This document shows, piece after piece, positions 25,174 through 34,626 of a DNA stretch of 64,000 nucleotides (the stretch's first letter is position 1; each line of letters opens with the position of its first letter). The stretch is from Actinomycetes bacterium (GTDB taxonomy: Bacteria; Actinomycetota; Acidimicrobiia; Acidimicrobiales; Acidimicrobiaceae). The notes below the pieces were generated by a model, which was not told where the DNA came from, did no database searches, and saw only the letters and a program-made list of their open reading frames with translations. A program made the translations under genes and the position numbers. Where the stretch lies: positions 80,598 through 144,597 of the forward strand of contig JAKAQR010000004.1 of the NCBI GenBank assembly GCA_021819725.1. Reading direction: 5' to 3'.

Positions 25174-26397
25174 ATGCGCCCATCGACGCTCGTCGGGGAT
25201 ATCCGCCTGATCGGATACGTCGATTGCTACGATAGTTGCGTGCACCATGCCACAACCTCAGGCTCCGAGAGAGCTCCTCGCATCGCTGCACTGACCATTT
25301 TTCTTGCTTACCTGATCTATCTCACTGAACGCACCATCGTCGTCGCCAAGGGCAACATCTCGAGCTTGGCCCTCATCGGAACAACTTTTGCTGATCGCAA
25401 GCAACTGCCCTCCTACCTCTACCAGCATCAGGGGAGCGGCTACGACGGCCAGTTCTTTCTCCGACTCGCCCTCGATCCCTTCGATCTACGAATGCACGCC
25501 TTTGGTATTACCATGAATGGCGCCTTTCGCGACCAGCGAATCGTCTACCCCTTCCTCGCCTGGGCTCTGGCACTCGGCCATGATCACTGGGTTCCCTTTA
25601 CCCTGGTCATCGTCAACCTTTTGGCGGTAACCTTTATCGCCTACATCGGCACAAAGCTCGCGCGCAACACCGCTCATCCTGCGATGGTCGGCCTCCTTCT
25701 GGGGGGCTACTTTGGCTACACCATGAGCACCGGTCGTGACCTCACCGAGCCTACCGCCGCAGCCTTCTTGTTGTTAGCGATGTACCTCTTCGAACACGAC
25801 CACCCCGCATTCGCAGGCCTCTCCTTTGCGCTCGCTGGCCTCGCGATTGAGACGGAGTTGATCGCACCCATCGCCATCGGCCTCATCTGGCTCATCGTGC
25901 TCCTACGCAAGCGACGATCGGCCTCCAATCCTCTCGTCTTTCTCATCCCGGGTCTGGTCGCACTCGCCTTCCAGGGATTCCTCCGCATCCTGCTAGGCAA
26001 AATCGCTCTCAGCGGCGATATCCGCGGCAACATCGGCATCCCGATCTACTCCGTCATCGTTGGGATCATTGACCATACCCACAAGATCAACCTCACCAAC
26101 CTGATCTGGTTTGGGCAACTCGCGATCATCGGCCTCTTTGTGGTCTTGGCAGCGATGAACCTTAAGAGTCCAGACGTGCCTGGGTACCTCAAAGTGACGT
26201 GGACCATGATGCTCATCCTCACCCTGTCACTCTCGGGTGAGATCTGGAATCACTCCTCCTACTTTCGAGCAACCGACATCCTCTGGCTGACCTCGGTATT
26301 GATCTGGAGCCGTTCGCGACCCACCCAATGGTGGCCAGCATACCTGGGCTACATCGCAACCTTTGTGTCGGTCGCCCCATTGCTCCTATTCTTCTAA
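25174..26397 (+). CDS. Polytopic membrane protein, possible GT-C-type glycosyltransferase
   Basis: About 407 residues with roughly nine or ten transmembrane helices. After the first helix it carries GSGYDGQFFLRLALDPF, a motif found in a group of bacterial membrane proteins resembling GT-C glycosyltransferases (ArnT/DUF2029-like); the acidic residue there would suit a polyprenyl-phosphate-sugar donor. That is an inference, not a firm assignment. The start is uncertain: the frame is open back to 25015, but that overlaps the L,D-transpeptidase gene. I use ATG 25174, and GTG 25240, just before the first helix, is an alternative. A role in cell-envelope polysaccharide would fit the divergent neighbour. 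Confidence 0.65.
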   Translation: MRPSTLVGDIRLIGYVDCYDSCVHHATTSGSERAPRIAALTIFLAYLIYLTERTIVVAKGNISSLALIGTTFADRKQLPSYLYQHQGSGYDGQFFLRLALDPFDLRMHAFGITMNGAFRDQRIVYPFLAWALALGHDHWVPFTLVIVNLLAVTFIAYIGTKLARNTAHPAMVGLLLGGYFGYTMSTGRDLTEPTAAAFLLLAMYLFEHDHPAFAGLSFALAGLAIETELIAPIAIGLIWLIVLLRKRRSASNPLVFLIPGLVALAFQGFLRILLGKIALSGDIRGNIGIPIYSVIVGIIDHTHKINLTNLIWFGQLAIIGLFVVLAAMNLKSPDVPGYLKVTWTMMLILTLSLSGEIWNHSSYFRATDILWLTSVLIWSRSRPTQWWPAYLGYIATFVSVAPLLLFF

Positions 26398-26498
26398 ACC
26401 TTGCACACAACCAAAGGCCGCATCGCACCCAGCAACCAGTGATGAATCCGGCTATCCGAGTCCCCTTGACACCCGTTCTGGTCATAAATGTCAGCCTG

Positions 26499-28271
26499 CT
26501 ACGGCTCTGTAGCGAGCTCCGCAACCACGAGAAAGGGGCCGTGACCATTGCTGCGTCGTTCCAGCGCCGAGGCAAGTTCATCCTTTGTTGTTGCTCGTTC
26601 ACCATCCACCCCAAAGGCAGCCGCCAACGCAATGTAGTCAACGGATGGATTCCCAAAAGTCGTGAGCTGGGTAGCGACGGGCTTGATGCCACGGGCCATC
26701 ATCTCCATCCGCAGGATCCGATAACCACCGTTAGCCGCGATCACGATTCCGACGTCGAGCCCAAGATGGGCCATGCTCCAAAGCGCCTGAGGTGCATAGA
26801 GTGCCCCTCCATCGGCCACGAGGGCACGCACGCGCCGTTGAGTGGCGATGGCAGCCCCAAGTGCCAACCCTAGACCTCCACCGATAGCGCCACCAGGATG
26901 GCCCAGGTACCAATGGGGTGGAGCGTCTCCACTATGGGTAAACATCGGACCTGAACTCGTCCGACCCTCATCGATCACGACATCACCACTTCGCAATGAG
27001 CGAGCAAAAATCAACCCCAAGGTCTCAACGGTCAAGGCCCCCTCGTCCGCTGCCGGCCCCACCTTGTTCGGCTCCGACCCATGCGACCTCGACGAGAGCT
27101 CACCGTCGGTGAAGCGCTGTTCCAGGATCACCCCTACAGCGTCGCCGGCAACCTGCGTCTGGACTCGTGGAGTAGCGAGCGCATCGCTAGCGGTCGCGTC
27201 TGGGACAGTACGGCGCCCCATGGCGCCGTCACCATGCTCAGTGTCGGCGACACCGAGAGATTGTGCCCAGTTTGCAAGCGTCGCTTCCGCCGGAGCACCC
27301 GGCAGCACAAGCGCAACGACCGGAGTCTGATCCTCGATGAGCTGGGGTCGTCGATGCTCCTCGGCAAAATAGGCGATTGGCTCCTGCGCTCCGACCAGGA
27401 TCACCATGCTCGGTTTTCCAATCAGGGTCCGTGCCTGATCGGGGAAGTACGGTAGTTTAGGGATGAATGGCACATGCCTCCCTCGCTCCATCAACGCCGG
27501 GAAGACCTCCGCATAAACCCGACCGCCGAGGTGATCTGCAATCCTCCGAGCCCACCGCTGGCCAGTCGCACTGAGTGCACTCGACCCCAAGAGCAGAACT
27601 GGGTTCACACCTACCTGTTGGGCGGTGAGTGCGAGAGGGTCACGCTCCTCCTCTGTGCCCTCAGACCCAACGGTATCTCCGCCATTGGCAGGCGCTGGCA
27701 TCGTCTGGGGTGCTCTGCCTGCAAGACCTATCTCGTCATCACCACCGTCGGGCCAGCTCGGTCCCTCACCATCGCTCGCCATAACGTCTTGAGGGGCGAT
27801 GATGCCGACAGGGCCACGGAGCGATCTCGCGAGTTCTCCAGCGTGCTTGGTGACAAGTCCAACGGTCCGAGGATGATCAGCGACTACAAGTGCGACGCAG
27901 AACGGTGCCATGATCGCAGCGAGGTCAGTGTTGAGTGGTGCATCAACAGCCAAGTGTGCCTTGGGATGTTCCCCGACGATCACGATCATCGGACTGCGGG
28001 CACGCTTCGCATCATGGACGAATGCTGCCCCGTTGGAGAACCCAGGACCCAGGTGCAAAAGCACAGCACCAAGTCCGTGAAACCGCGCATAACCATCCGC
28101 TGCTGCGGTGGCGACAAGCTCCTGTGGAACCAGCACTGGCTCGATCTGGTGGCGATCTTCGAGGGCTCTGAGAAGTTCGAGCTCTGTCGTGCCAGGGTTC
28201 ATAAATATATGGGAGATACCCTGTTCCTCAAGCGAGGCGACGAGTCTGTCAGCCCCGCGCACCGCCACCAC
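26499..28271 (-). CDS. ThDP-dependent enzyme, acetolactate synthase / benzoylformate decarboxylase-like
   Basis: A 590-residue thiamine-diphosphate enzyme of the COG0028 superfamily. The N-terminal PYR domain has the activating Glu in VPQELVATAAADGYAR. A central domain follows (~215-325, with AEVFPALMERGRHVPFI), then a C-terminal PP domain with the metal-binding pair Asp and Asn 27 residues apart (VADGGALYAPQALW ... AANGGYR). The first Gly of the usual GDG is Ala. Two inter-domain linkers (~175-215 and ~330-400) are unusually long and polar. It is not the biosynthetic IlvB; the closest types decarboxylate aryl- or branched 2-oxo acids or have unknown substrates. The start is GTG 28271, without a clear ribosome-binding site. 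Confidence 0.85.
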   Translation of the reverse strand: MVAVRGADRLVASLEEQGISHIFMNPGTTELELLRALEDRHQIEPVLVPQELVATAAADGYARFHGLGAVLLHLGPGFSNGAAFVHDAKRARSPMIVIVGEHPKAHLAVDAPLNTDLAAIMAPFCVALVVADHPRTVGLVTKHAGELARSLRGPVGIIAPQDVMASDGEGPSWPDGGDDEIGLAGRAPQTMPAPANGGDTVGSEGTEEERDPLALTAQQVGVNPVLLLGSSALSATGQRWARRIADHLGGRVYAEVFPALMERGRHVPFIPKLPYFPDQARTLIGKPSMVILVGAQEPIAYFAEEHRRPQLIEDQTPVVALVLPGAPAEATLANWAQSLGVADTEHGDGAMGRRTVPDATASDALATPRVQTQVAGDAVGVILEQRFTDGELSSRSHGSEPNKVGPAADEGALTVETLGLIFARSLRSGDVVIDEGRTSSGPMFTHSGDAPPHWYLGHPGGAIGGGLGLALGAAIATQRRVRALVADGGALYAPQALWSMAHLGLDVGIVIAANGGYRILRMEMMARGIKPVATQLTTFGNPSVDYIALAAAFGVDGERATTKDELASALERRSNGHGPFLVVAELATEP

Positions 28272-28361
28272 CGTTCACGACGACGTTGACCAATTCCACA
28301 CCAGTTCTTCTACCATCGTGGCTCACGTTGATCTCATTGCTCCCCTCTCTTGTGATGGCTC

Positions 28362-28841
28362 TCACTTGGACCGGTCAACAACACAGACCTCCAGGTGTGC
28401 TCCTGAGCTGGTGTTCTGGCTTTCTTGACGGCATTCATTGCAGACGCCATAGACATCGACTTGGTGATAGAGAGCCTCGCCAGGCATCGCTGTCTCGTCG
28501 AGCTCCGCACCCGGTGTCACCTCATAGCCGATCACCCGCTGACAGCTCAAGCAATGAAAGTGATGATGGTGTGGTGCAAACGGCGGCAGAAGTTCGTAGC
28601 CGACATCACCGCTCAAGGAGATTGCTTGCACAATCTGCGCCGCCACAAAGGCATCGATGGTGCGATACAGCGTTGGAGGGTGAATCCCTTCATTGGTGAG
28701 TTCAGCCAACAGATATGACCGGGTAACAGGATGCTCCTGGCGCAATAACGCCTCAAACACTCGCTGGCGCTCTCTGGTGATCTTGAATCCCTGACGGTGA
28801 CACTTCTCCTCAAAGGCCTGTTGCAGACGATCAGCCACCAT
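28362..28841 (-). CDS. Fur-family metal/peroxide-responsive repressor
   Basis: A 159-residue Fur-superfamily regulator. A winged helix (GFKITRERQRVFEALL, then PPTLYRTIDAFV, residues ~18-75) is followed by a dimerisation domain with the His-rich HHHHFHCLSC and a second CxxC (GVCNEC), the structural-zinc Cys4 site. It could be Fur, Zur or PerR; the sequence alone does not decide. The start is ATG 28841, preceded by GAAGGTGAAG; GTG 28853 is an in-frame alternative. The long gap upstream and the stress genes around (rubrerythrin, aldo-keto reductase) suggest iron/peroxide or zinc control. Confidence 0.92.
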   Translation of the reverse strand: MVADRLQQAFEEKCHRQGFKITRERQRVFEALLRQEHPVTRSYLLAELTNEGIHPPTLYRTIDAFVAAQIVQAISLSGDVGYELLPPFAPHHHHFHCLSCQRVIGYEVTPGAELDETAMPGEALYHQVDVYGVCNECRQESQNTSSGAHLEVCVVDRSK

Positions 28842-29627
28842 CAAGAGCTTCACCTTCGGTACTCACTTTACTGATCACCACAACACCTCTCTTGGCCCAG
28901 GCAATGGGCATCCCTGCGGGTCCATCAGGTCTTCGCCGCAACGGTATCCAACTCGGTGACCGAACCACAAAAATCAGTACCCTCCATAGTACCCCCGTCG
29001 GCGCTATGGCCGAATCAAGACCTCCGACTGTTAACCCAGATGGGGGCCACGGTCGATGGTGACCCCATGCATTGACCTTCTCTGCCTTGCCATCGTTCTC
29101 CCCTGGTGCAACAGCCCAGACACTCTCACCTGTCACCCCGATTCATCCCGCAGCATCGCTACAACGCCATCCGAACGTTACGGCGCCAATCGGTTCCTCA
29201 CTGGAGGACGGTCCTCTCTCGCACTGCGTCGCGTCGTTATTCTGTAACAAGTTTGTTTTGGAACAAGTTGAGTAGCGATCATGGCACTAATTCCTGTTCA
29301 GACCGCCGGGAACCACCTATCGAGACGCGATAGATACCTCTCCCACCTAGCCTCGGTTACGACCACCGGACACCGCCATGGCGCCAGATCCTACACTCCC
29401 GCAGCGACTGAGGACTGAGAGACGTGCAAAGGCGAAACCTTGTGGTCATGCAGAGTGCTGCTCAGAGCGTCGGCCTCTCGTCCGGACGCCCAGGATCTCC
29501 GAGCACGACAGCTCAGTCTCTTCTCAAGCCGTTCCACCTACGCGTATGCCCGCTACGTTCTGGACCAAAACCAGTTCCTAGAGATAGGCCGGATAGAATG
29601 GAGTTTCAAACAAACGAAAGGTAGATC
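28842..29627. other. 786-bp divergent gap with a direct repeat
   Basis: No reading frame with coding character. It contains two copies of AACAAGTT 16 bp apart (29246-29253, 29262-29269), the first inside the near-palindrome AACAAGTTTGTT. These could be an operator for the Fur-family protein or another regulator. The last 40 bp hold GAAAGG, the ribosome-binding site of the aldo-keto reductase. Confidence 0.4.
29246..29269. repeat. Direct repeat AACAAGTT x2, possible operator
   Basis: Two exact octamers start 16 bp apart, so they lie on about the same DNA face. The first is part of a 12-bp near-palindrome (AACAA-GT-TTGTT). Confidence 0.4.
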
Positions 29628-30593
29628 GTGAATTATCGACGTCTAGGCCGTGCAGGAATCAAAGTTTCAGAACTCTCGTTCGGTTCGTGGGTCACTTTTG
29701 GCCCACAGATTGGAGTAGGTGAGGCGACAGAGATACTCGGTTACGCGTACGAACAGGGTATCAACTTCTTCGACAACGCCGAAGCCTACTCAAGTGGCGA
29801 GTCCGAACGAATCATGGGAGCTGCCATCGCGCAACTCGGCTGGCCACGACATAGCTATCTTGTCTCATCAAAGTTCTATTGGGGTATCCATGACACCGTC
29901 AACGCCAAGTTCACCCTCAACCGTAAGTACCTCATCGAAGCCGTGAATGCATCCCTCGAACGATTCGGCCTCGATCATCTCGACCTGATCTACTGCCACC
30001 GTCCCGACGCCGAGACGCCCATCGAGGAGACCGTCTTTGCCATGCATGAGCTCGTCTCCGAGCATAAGGCTCACTACTGGGGCACATCCGAGTGGTCGGC
30101 TGACGAGATCCGCGCGGCGATCGCGGTAGCACGACAACATCATCTCCATGCACCAGTTGTCGAACAACCCCAATACAACATGCTTGAGCGGGCCAAAGTA
30201 GAGGTCGAGTACAAGCGTCTCCTCGACGAGGAAGGGATCGGCCTTACCACCTGGAGTCCTCTGGCCTCAGGTCTTTTGACGGGAAAGTATGCCAATGGTA
30301 TTCCTGCGGGTTCACGTGCATCGCTGCCGGGCTACGAGTGGCTCCGAGAGATGCTGACCGACCCGAAGAGCGCTGCCATTGTCAAACAACTCGAACCGAT
30401 TGCCAAGCGACTCGATGTCACCCTCTCCCAACTCGCTATCGGCTGGTGTCTGGCAAACCCGCAGGTTTCCACCGTGATCCTCGGCGCATCGAACCAGGCG
30501 CAGCTCAAGGAGAACCTCGGTGCTCAGGCTGCCTACGAACGGTTCACGCCTGAGATCCTCACCGATATCCGCACCATCCTTGAGGCTCGGTGA
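29628..30593 (+). CDS. Aldo/keto reductase, KCNAB/YghZ-like
   Basis: A 321-residue NADPH-dependent oxidoreductase with the complete catalytic tetrad: Asp49 and Tyr54 ([11 protein letters not shown]), Lys82 (VSSKFYW) and His124 (IYCHRPD). The sequence follows the voltage-gated potassium channel beta-subunit / YghZ branch ([20 protein letters not shown] at the N-terminus, [16 protein letters not shown] in the middle), which reduces aldehydes such as methylglyoxal. GAAAGG lies upstream of the GTG start at 29628. It stands alone, with long non-coding stretches on both sides. Confidence 0.93.
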   Translation: MNYRRLGRAGIKVSELSFGSWVTFGPQIGVGEATEILGYAYEQGINFFDNAEAYSSGESERIMGAAIAQLGWPRHSYLVSSKFYWGIHDTVNAKFTLNRKYLIEAVNASLERFGLDHLDLIYCHRPDAETPIEETVFAMHELVSEHKAHYWGTSEWSADEIRAAIAVARQHHLHAPVVEQPQYNMLERAKVEVEYKRLLDEEGIGLTTWSPLASGLLTGKYANGIPAGSRASLPGYEWLREMLTDPKSAAIVKQLEPIAKRLDVTLSQLAIGWCLANPQVSTVILGASNQAQLKENLGAQAAYERFTPEILTDIRTILEAR

Positions 30594-31090
30594 GTTAGAC
30601 AACCTCGCGTAACAGAGCAACGCTGCTTGTGCGGACGCTACGTGCCGCACTTGCAGCGCTTTGCCCAAAGATCAACGATTCACGTGACGCGGGCAACCCC
30701 GTTCGTCAACCGATAGGTCCGCTGCGCGACGCCGTGCACCAGATCAAGACCGCCAATCGACAAGAACATCTCCCTACCCTTGCCGCTCATCCTTGCCAAC
30801 AAGCAGTAGCGGCGAATCGTCCTCGTTGTCTTGCACCATTTGGGTGTCGGGTGATTCACTCATACTGTGGTAGGAACGACGAGGAGCTCCGACACTGCGC
30901 GATGCGCGGGATTCGCGGGTATTGTTGTGCTGGACTACAACAACGGTGTACACACGCCCCTCGGGTGACCATCGCCGCAGGAACGAGGCGTGTTGGATGC
31001 AGCACATCACCCGATTCCAGATCGAACGCGAACCCATCATCGCTGACTGACCAGACCGATTCGCCCTCTCTCGCGCTAGCGTCATAGGAC
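30594..31090. other. 497-bp gap, no gene supported
   Basis: Overlapping frames on both strands (up to ~150 codons) have unstructured Arg/Ser/Cys-rich translations and no recognisable domain. TAGCGT at 31077-31082 lies 8 nt before the DUF302 start and may be its leaderless -10. Confidence 0.4.
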
Positions 31091-31483
31091 ATGGCGAGAT
31101 TTCTCGTAAGTACCAGCCTCTCGGTCCATGCGGCCGTCGCCGAGATTACCCACGCGATGGAAGCGGCGGGCATGACGCTCTTTGCAACCATTGATCACGG
31201 AGAAAATGCGACCAACGTCGGCCTCGGCCTACCTGACACCGTCGTCCTCACTACTGGCAATCCAAAAGTTGGCACCGACCTGATCAGCAGCTATCCTGAT
31301 CTTGCGTTAGAGCTCCCACCAAGATTGCTGGTCCGCGCAACACCGCAAGGTACTGAGGTTTGGTTGGCGAGCGTCGTCGAGAGTCTTGCGCGATTGGCGG
31401 GAGCTCCAAGCGACCCCGCCGCCGAGAAGATTGACGGTCGCCTGTCAAGTATCGTCACTGCCGCGCTCCACCCCGATTCCTAA
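31091..31483 (+). CDS. DUF302 family protein
   Basis: A 130-residue soluble protein that matches DUF302 over its full length. It has a beta-alpha-beta start (VAEITHAMEAAGMTLFATIDHGENA), the family motif TGNPKVGTDLISSYPDLALELPPRLLV, and a terminal EVWLAS strand. DUF302 proteins are small ferredoxin-fold-like domains of unknown biochemical role, often near redox or metal-stress genes. No ribosome-binding site; probably leaderless from TAGCGT. Convergent with the methyltransferase. Confidence 0.88.
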   Translation: MARFLVSTSLSVHAAVAEITHAMEAAGMTLFATIDHGENATNVGLGLPDTVVLTTGNPKVGTDLISSYPDLALELPPRLLVRATPQGTEVWLASVVESLARLAGAPSDPAAEKIDGRLSSIVTAALHPDS

Positions 31484-31792
31484 CGCCCTCGGACTCGTTG
31501 ATCCAGAACAACAAAATCCTCGATTCTCTCGGGATCCCGTTCCTGTCGTGTCGGAGCGTAACGATGAGATGGAGCCGCGAACCTGGCCACGTTCGATACC
31601 GGCACCGGACGCTAGCAATGCACTACGCGCCTCGAACGTCTCCCTCGAATGCGATCGCAGCCTGCACTCTGCACTCTGTGCACGGTGCACGGTGCACGGT
31701 GCACGGTCACGACAACACTTACGACCCGGTGTTGAGCTTGGCCGGCAAGAGCTTGCCGACATCGAGGCCGTCCTCACCCAACCGTCAAGGGA
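31484..31792. other. Convergent gap with a heptamer tandem repeat
   Basis: No gene seen. Four exact GTGCACG heptamers in tandem (31678-31705) follow two copies of TGCACTC. Each unit contains the palindrome GTGCAC, so the array can fold on either strand and might act as a terminator substitute. Confidence 0.45.
31678..31705. repeat. Tandem heptamer GTGCACG x4
   Basis: Four perfect copies directly abutting, in non-coding DNA between convergent genes. The unit is not a multiple of three. Confidence 0.9.
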
Positions 31793-32551
31793 TCAGCAAC
31801 GAACCGCCATGTAACCAAGGGTCAGGTACTCCACCTCAACCGTCACCTCGCCAAGACAAGCACGCAGTCGGTCGAGCACGTGATCACGGTCCTCAGAGCT
31901 CAGCGCGAGCACCTCGGACATCGTTGACATCAGTGCCACAAAGTCATCGGGCCCGTAGGTGAACGAGGAGACAAAATGGAGAGCCTCTGGAGGGGAAAAT
32001 CCAAGATCCGCCTGCAGCAAACGTGCGAGGTTCCCGATCGTTGCCGTCAGGTCAGGGCGACGAAACAGTACTGGCAATCGGTGACTTGTCTCCTGGAAGA
32101 TGACGGCGAGCTCCTTAGCAAGCTGGGCGTCTGCAATGGTGCCAACATTCCACCACGCGGCGAAGACACCAGTGCCACTGAGGAGGCGCCGGACCCGTCG
32201 CAGTGCTGAGGGACCTGCGAACCAATGCCAGGCCTGCGCACAGACAACGCCATCGAATGCTCGGCGCGGTCCGCGATAGTGTTCAAAGTCATTGGTCACC
32301 ACGTCCACCTCACCGGCACTACGTGCTATCAGCTGGCGGGCCATGTCGCCATCTGGTTCAAGAGCGGTAACCCGTAGGCCACGACGGAGTAGCTCGCGTG
32401 TTGCGATGCCGGTGCCAGCGCCAACGTCAAGGACCGAGCCTCCCGCAGGAATGGCTTGCGCAAGCATCTCAAACAGCGCCTCGGGATACCCTGGACGCAC
32501 CCGATCATAGGTCACTGCTGTTACCCCAAATTGCCTTCCAAAGCTGGTCAC
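31793..32551 (-). CDS. Class I SAM-dependent methyltransferase
   Basis: A 252-residue cytoplasmic methyltransferase of the UbiE/Methyltransf_11 type. Motif I VLDVGAGTGIA (~40-50), motif II TALEPDGDMARQL (acidic Asp/Glu binding the ribose) and motif post-II FDGVVCAQAWHWF are typical of small-molecule methyltransferases. Substrate unknown. The ATG at 32551 is divergent from the amidase start only ~40 bp away, so the two share a compact promoter region. Confidence 0.88.
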   Translation of the reverse strand: MTSFGRQFGVTAVTYDRVRPGYPEALFEMLAQAIPAGGSVLDVGAGTGIATRELLRRGLRVTALEPDGDMARQLIARSAGEVDVVTNDFEHYRGPRRAFDGVVCAQAWHWFAGPSALRRVRRLLSGTGVFAAWWNVGTIADAQLAKELAVIFQETSHRLPVLFRRPDLTATIGNLARLLQADLGFSPPEALHFVSSFTYGPDDFVALMSTMSEVLALSSEDRDHVLDRLRACLGEVTVEVEYLTLGYMAVRC

Positions 32552-32592
32552 GGGATCACTTTAGCGCAGCAGCAGTTGCTAGGGTGAACCAG

Positions 32593-33969
32593 GTGACTGA
32601 ACTTCGTACCATCCAGGATTTTTTGAACCGTCCCAATAGCGCGAGCTGGGGATCTGAACTGATCGAAGCACTAGCGGGCCGCCACCATAACGATGGGCTC
32701 TGCGCACTCATCAGTCTTGCAGATCCGGACCAGGCCTTTGTCCGCACGGGAGTCTTGGCAGGACTCCCAATACTGGTCAAAGACAATATCGACACCAAGG
32801 ACCTTCCCACCACCGTTGGCTCTCTGGCCCTTTCGCTGGATCCGCCGCCCCGCGATGCCACAGTGATCGCCAAACTGCGGGCCGCAGGAGCTAACATCGT
32901 CGGCAAAACCAACCTCTCAGAATGGGCTAACTTCCGGGGTTTCGCCTCGGTATCGGGATGGAGCGGTCGCGGCGGCATTACTCGCAACCCGTACGATCCA
33001 GCACGATCGACCGGTGGGTCAAGTTCAGGCTCCGCCGTCGCCGTCGCTGCGGGATACGTGCCTGTCGCCATCGGCACAGAGACCGACGGTTCCATCCTCT
33101 GTCCGGCCGCCATGAATGGCGTGGTCGGCTACAAATCGACGGCGGGTGCCATTGACCGAGCTGGCGTGGCTCCACTCTCACGAAGCCAAGACTCGGTAGG
33201 CATCTTCGCCAATCGTGTCGCTGATGCTCGTCAGATCGCTCACCTCATCGTCGATCCACCCCACCAAGCGCTCCGACCCAACTTCGTCATCGTCGACTCG
33301 ATGCTCGCCCAATACAACCCAAGGGTCATCGCCAATTTTGAAGAAGTCATCGCTCTCCTTGGTAAGAATGGGTATGCGATCTCGAGACTCAGCGCCGTTG
33401 AGGAGGGAACACTGGAACCTGATGAGGATGCAGAACTGATCGTCCTCGCGTACGAAATGACCGAGGATCTCGACCGATACCTTCGGGACCGCCAAGACCC
33501 CCTCACCAAGTCTCTCGCCGAACTCGTCGCCTTTAATGCTGCCCACCCAGAGGAAGAACTCCCTCTTTTTGGTCAGGAACTCCTCACCATGGGACTGTCG
33601 CATCCATGGGACGAGGTCACCTACCGCCAGGCGTTGACCACCAACCGAGAACAGACACGTACGGGACTGCAGGCGGCCATGAGTACGGCAGATGCCGACA
33701 TTATTCTGGCACCGACGATGGGGGCGGCCTGGCTCATCGACACCATCAACGGTGATCCTTCCATCCCTGGATCTTGGTCTGCCGCAGCGGTGGCGGGTTA
33801 CCCATCACTGACGCTCCCCATCGGCCTCCTCGGCCATCTGCCGATTGGCATGACGATGATCAGCCAAGCTCATACCGATCTGGCGTTGCTTGCGCAGGCC
33901 CAAGCCATCCAAGAAACTCTCGAGCGCAATCGAGGGGTGATCGCTCCTCCTCATCCTGAGTCAATGTGA
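32593..33969 (+). CDS. Amidase (amidase signature family)
   Basis: A 458-residue hydrolase with the Ser-Ser-Lys triad: Lys63 (ILVKDNID), cis-Ser143/144 (TGGSSSGSAVAVAAG) and the nucleophile Ser167 (IGTETDGSILCPA). The length and the sequence KTNLSEWANFRG match the subgroup of GatA-like amidases acting on aliphatic or aryl amides, not GatA itself, since gatB/gatC are absent. The start is set at GTG 32593, with AGGG 8 nt upstream; GTG 32584 is an in-frame alternative. A second amidase of a different subgroup is present as a pseudogene at 42.2 kb. Confidence 0.92.
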   Translation: MTELRTIQDFLNRPNSASWGSELIEALAGRHHNDGLCALISLADPDQAFVRTGVLAGLPILVKDNIDTKDLPTTVGSLALSLDPPPRDATVIAKLRAAGANIVGKTNLSEWANFRGFASVSGWSGRGGITRNPYDPARSTGGSSSGSAVAVAAGYVPVAIGTETDGSILCPAAMNGVVGYKSTAGAIDRAGVAPLSRSQDSVGIFANRVADARQIAHLIVDPPHQALRPNFVIVDSMLAQYNPRVIANFEEVIALLGKNGYAISRLSAVEEGTLEPDEDAELIVLAYEMTEDLDRYLRDRQDPLTKSLAELVAFNAAHPEEELPLFGQELLTMGLSHPWDEVTYRQALTTNREQTRTGLQAAMSTADADIILAPTMGAAWLIDTINGDPSIPGSWSAAAVAGYPSLTLPIGLLGHLPIGMTMISQAHTDLALLAQAQAIQETLERNRGVIAPPHPESM

Positions 33970-34033
33970 CATCGGCCACAACGTGGACCCAGCAGGGTCC
34001 TGCGATACAATGCCTAGCACGCCCCAACGAGCA

Positions 34034-34084
34034 CCGTCGTTGGCCAAATAGCGTCGTTGGCCAAATAGTGTCGCTGGCCGAACA
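34034..34084. repeat. 17-bp tandem repeat x3
   Basis: Three adjoining 17-bp units with core GTCGTTGGCCAAATA (34034-34050, 34051-34067, 34068-34084; the last is diverged at four or five positions) lie between the amidase and SRPBCC genes. Each holds the TTGGCCAA palindrome, and a partial GTTGG unit also precedes it. Confidence 0.9.
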
Positions 34085-34140
34085 CAGAGCCAAAAGACAC
34101 TCCGATGGAAGGATTGCTCCTCCGCGCGGTTGTAACGAGC

Positions 34141-34599
34141 ATGACCAGCATCAACGTCGTCCGTAGCCTCTCCGTTCCCCTTTCGGTCGCGTGGGAGGAG
34201 CTTGCCGCTATCGACCACCATGTCGAATGGATGGCCGATGCCGTTCGTATCGACTTTGTGACCGACCAGCATCAAGGAGCAGGCACGCGATTCACCTGTC
34301 TCACCAAAGTCGGACCGCTCAAGACTAATGACCTCATGGAGATCACGCGTTGGGATGAGGGACACGCCATTGGGGTACACCACAAAGGTCTGATCACCGG
34401 TGAAGGTCTGTTAGAGCTTCGCGAAGCCGCCGATGAAACCTGTCTACTCTCCTGGAAAGAAACCCTCCACTTTCCTAAAGCGATTGGTGGGGCCCTTACG
34501 GCCAACCTCGCCCAACCGATTCTCACCAAAATCTGGAGAGGGAATCTGCAGAGATTCGAGCAGTCGGCCATTCGACGGCTAGAATCGAACAAGCCATGA
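34141..34599 (+). CDS. SRPBCC (START/polyketide-cyclase-like) domain protein
   Basis: A 152-residue single-domain protein with the Bet v1/SRPBCC fold. The N-terminal strand INVVRSLSVPLSVAWEELAAIDHHVEWM, the turn GAGTRFTCLTKVG and a long C-terminal helix (IWRGNLQRFEQSAIRRL) are typical. These proteins bind hydrophobic ligands or lipids; the ligand is unknown. An upstream ATG at 34105 is in frame, but the shorter form begins exactly at the domain. The helicase gene starts 28 bp later, so the two are probably co-transcribed. Confidence 0.82.
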   Translation: MTSINVVRSLSVPLSVAWEELAAIDHHVEWMADAVRIDFVTDQHQGAGTRFTCLTKVGPLKTNDLMEITRWDEGHAIGVHHKGLITGEGLLELREAADETCLLSWKETLHFPKAIGGALTANLAQPILTKIWRGNLQRFEQSAIRRLESNKP

Positions 34600-34626
34600 T
34601 CAAAGCCAAGCGACGACCCAGAGATT

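Noticed and set aside
28831..29136. 101-codon minus strand frame upstream of the Fur-family gene
   Set aside because: No domain and no upstream ribosome-binding site; it lies in the expected promoter region.
30629..31087. 152-codon + strand frame before the DUF302 gene
   Set aside because: No recognisable domain, Arg/Ser/Cys-rich, with competing frames on the other strand.
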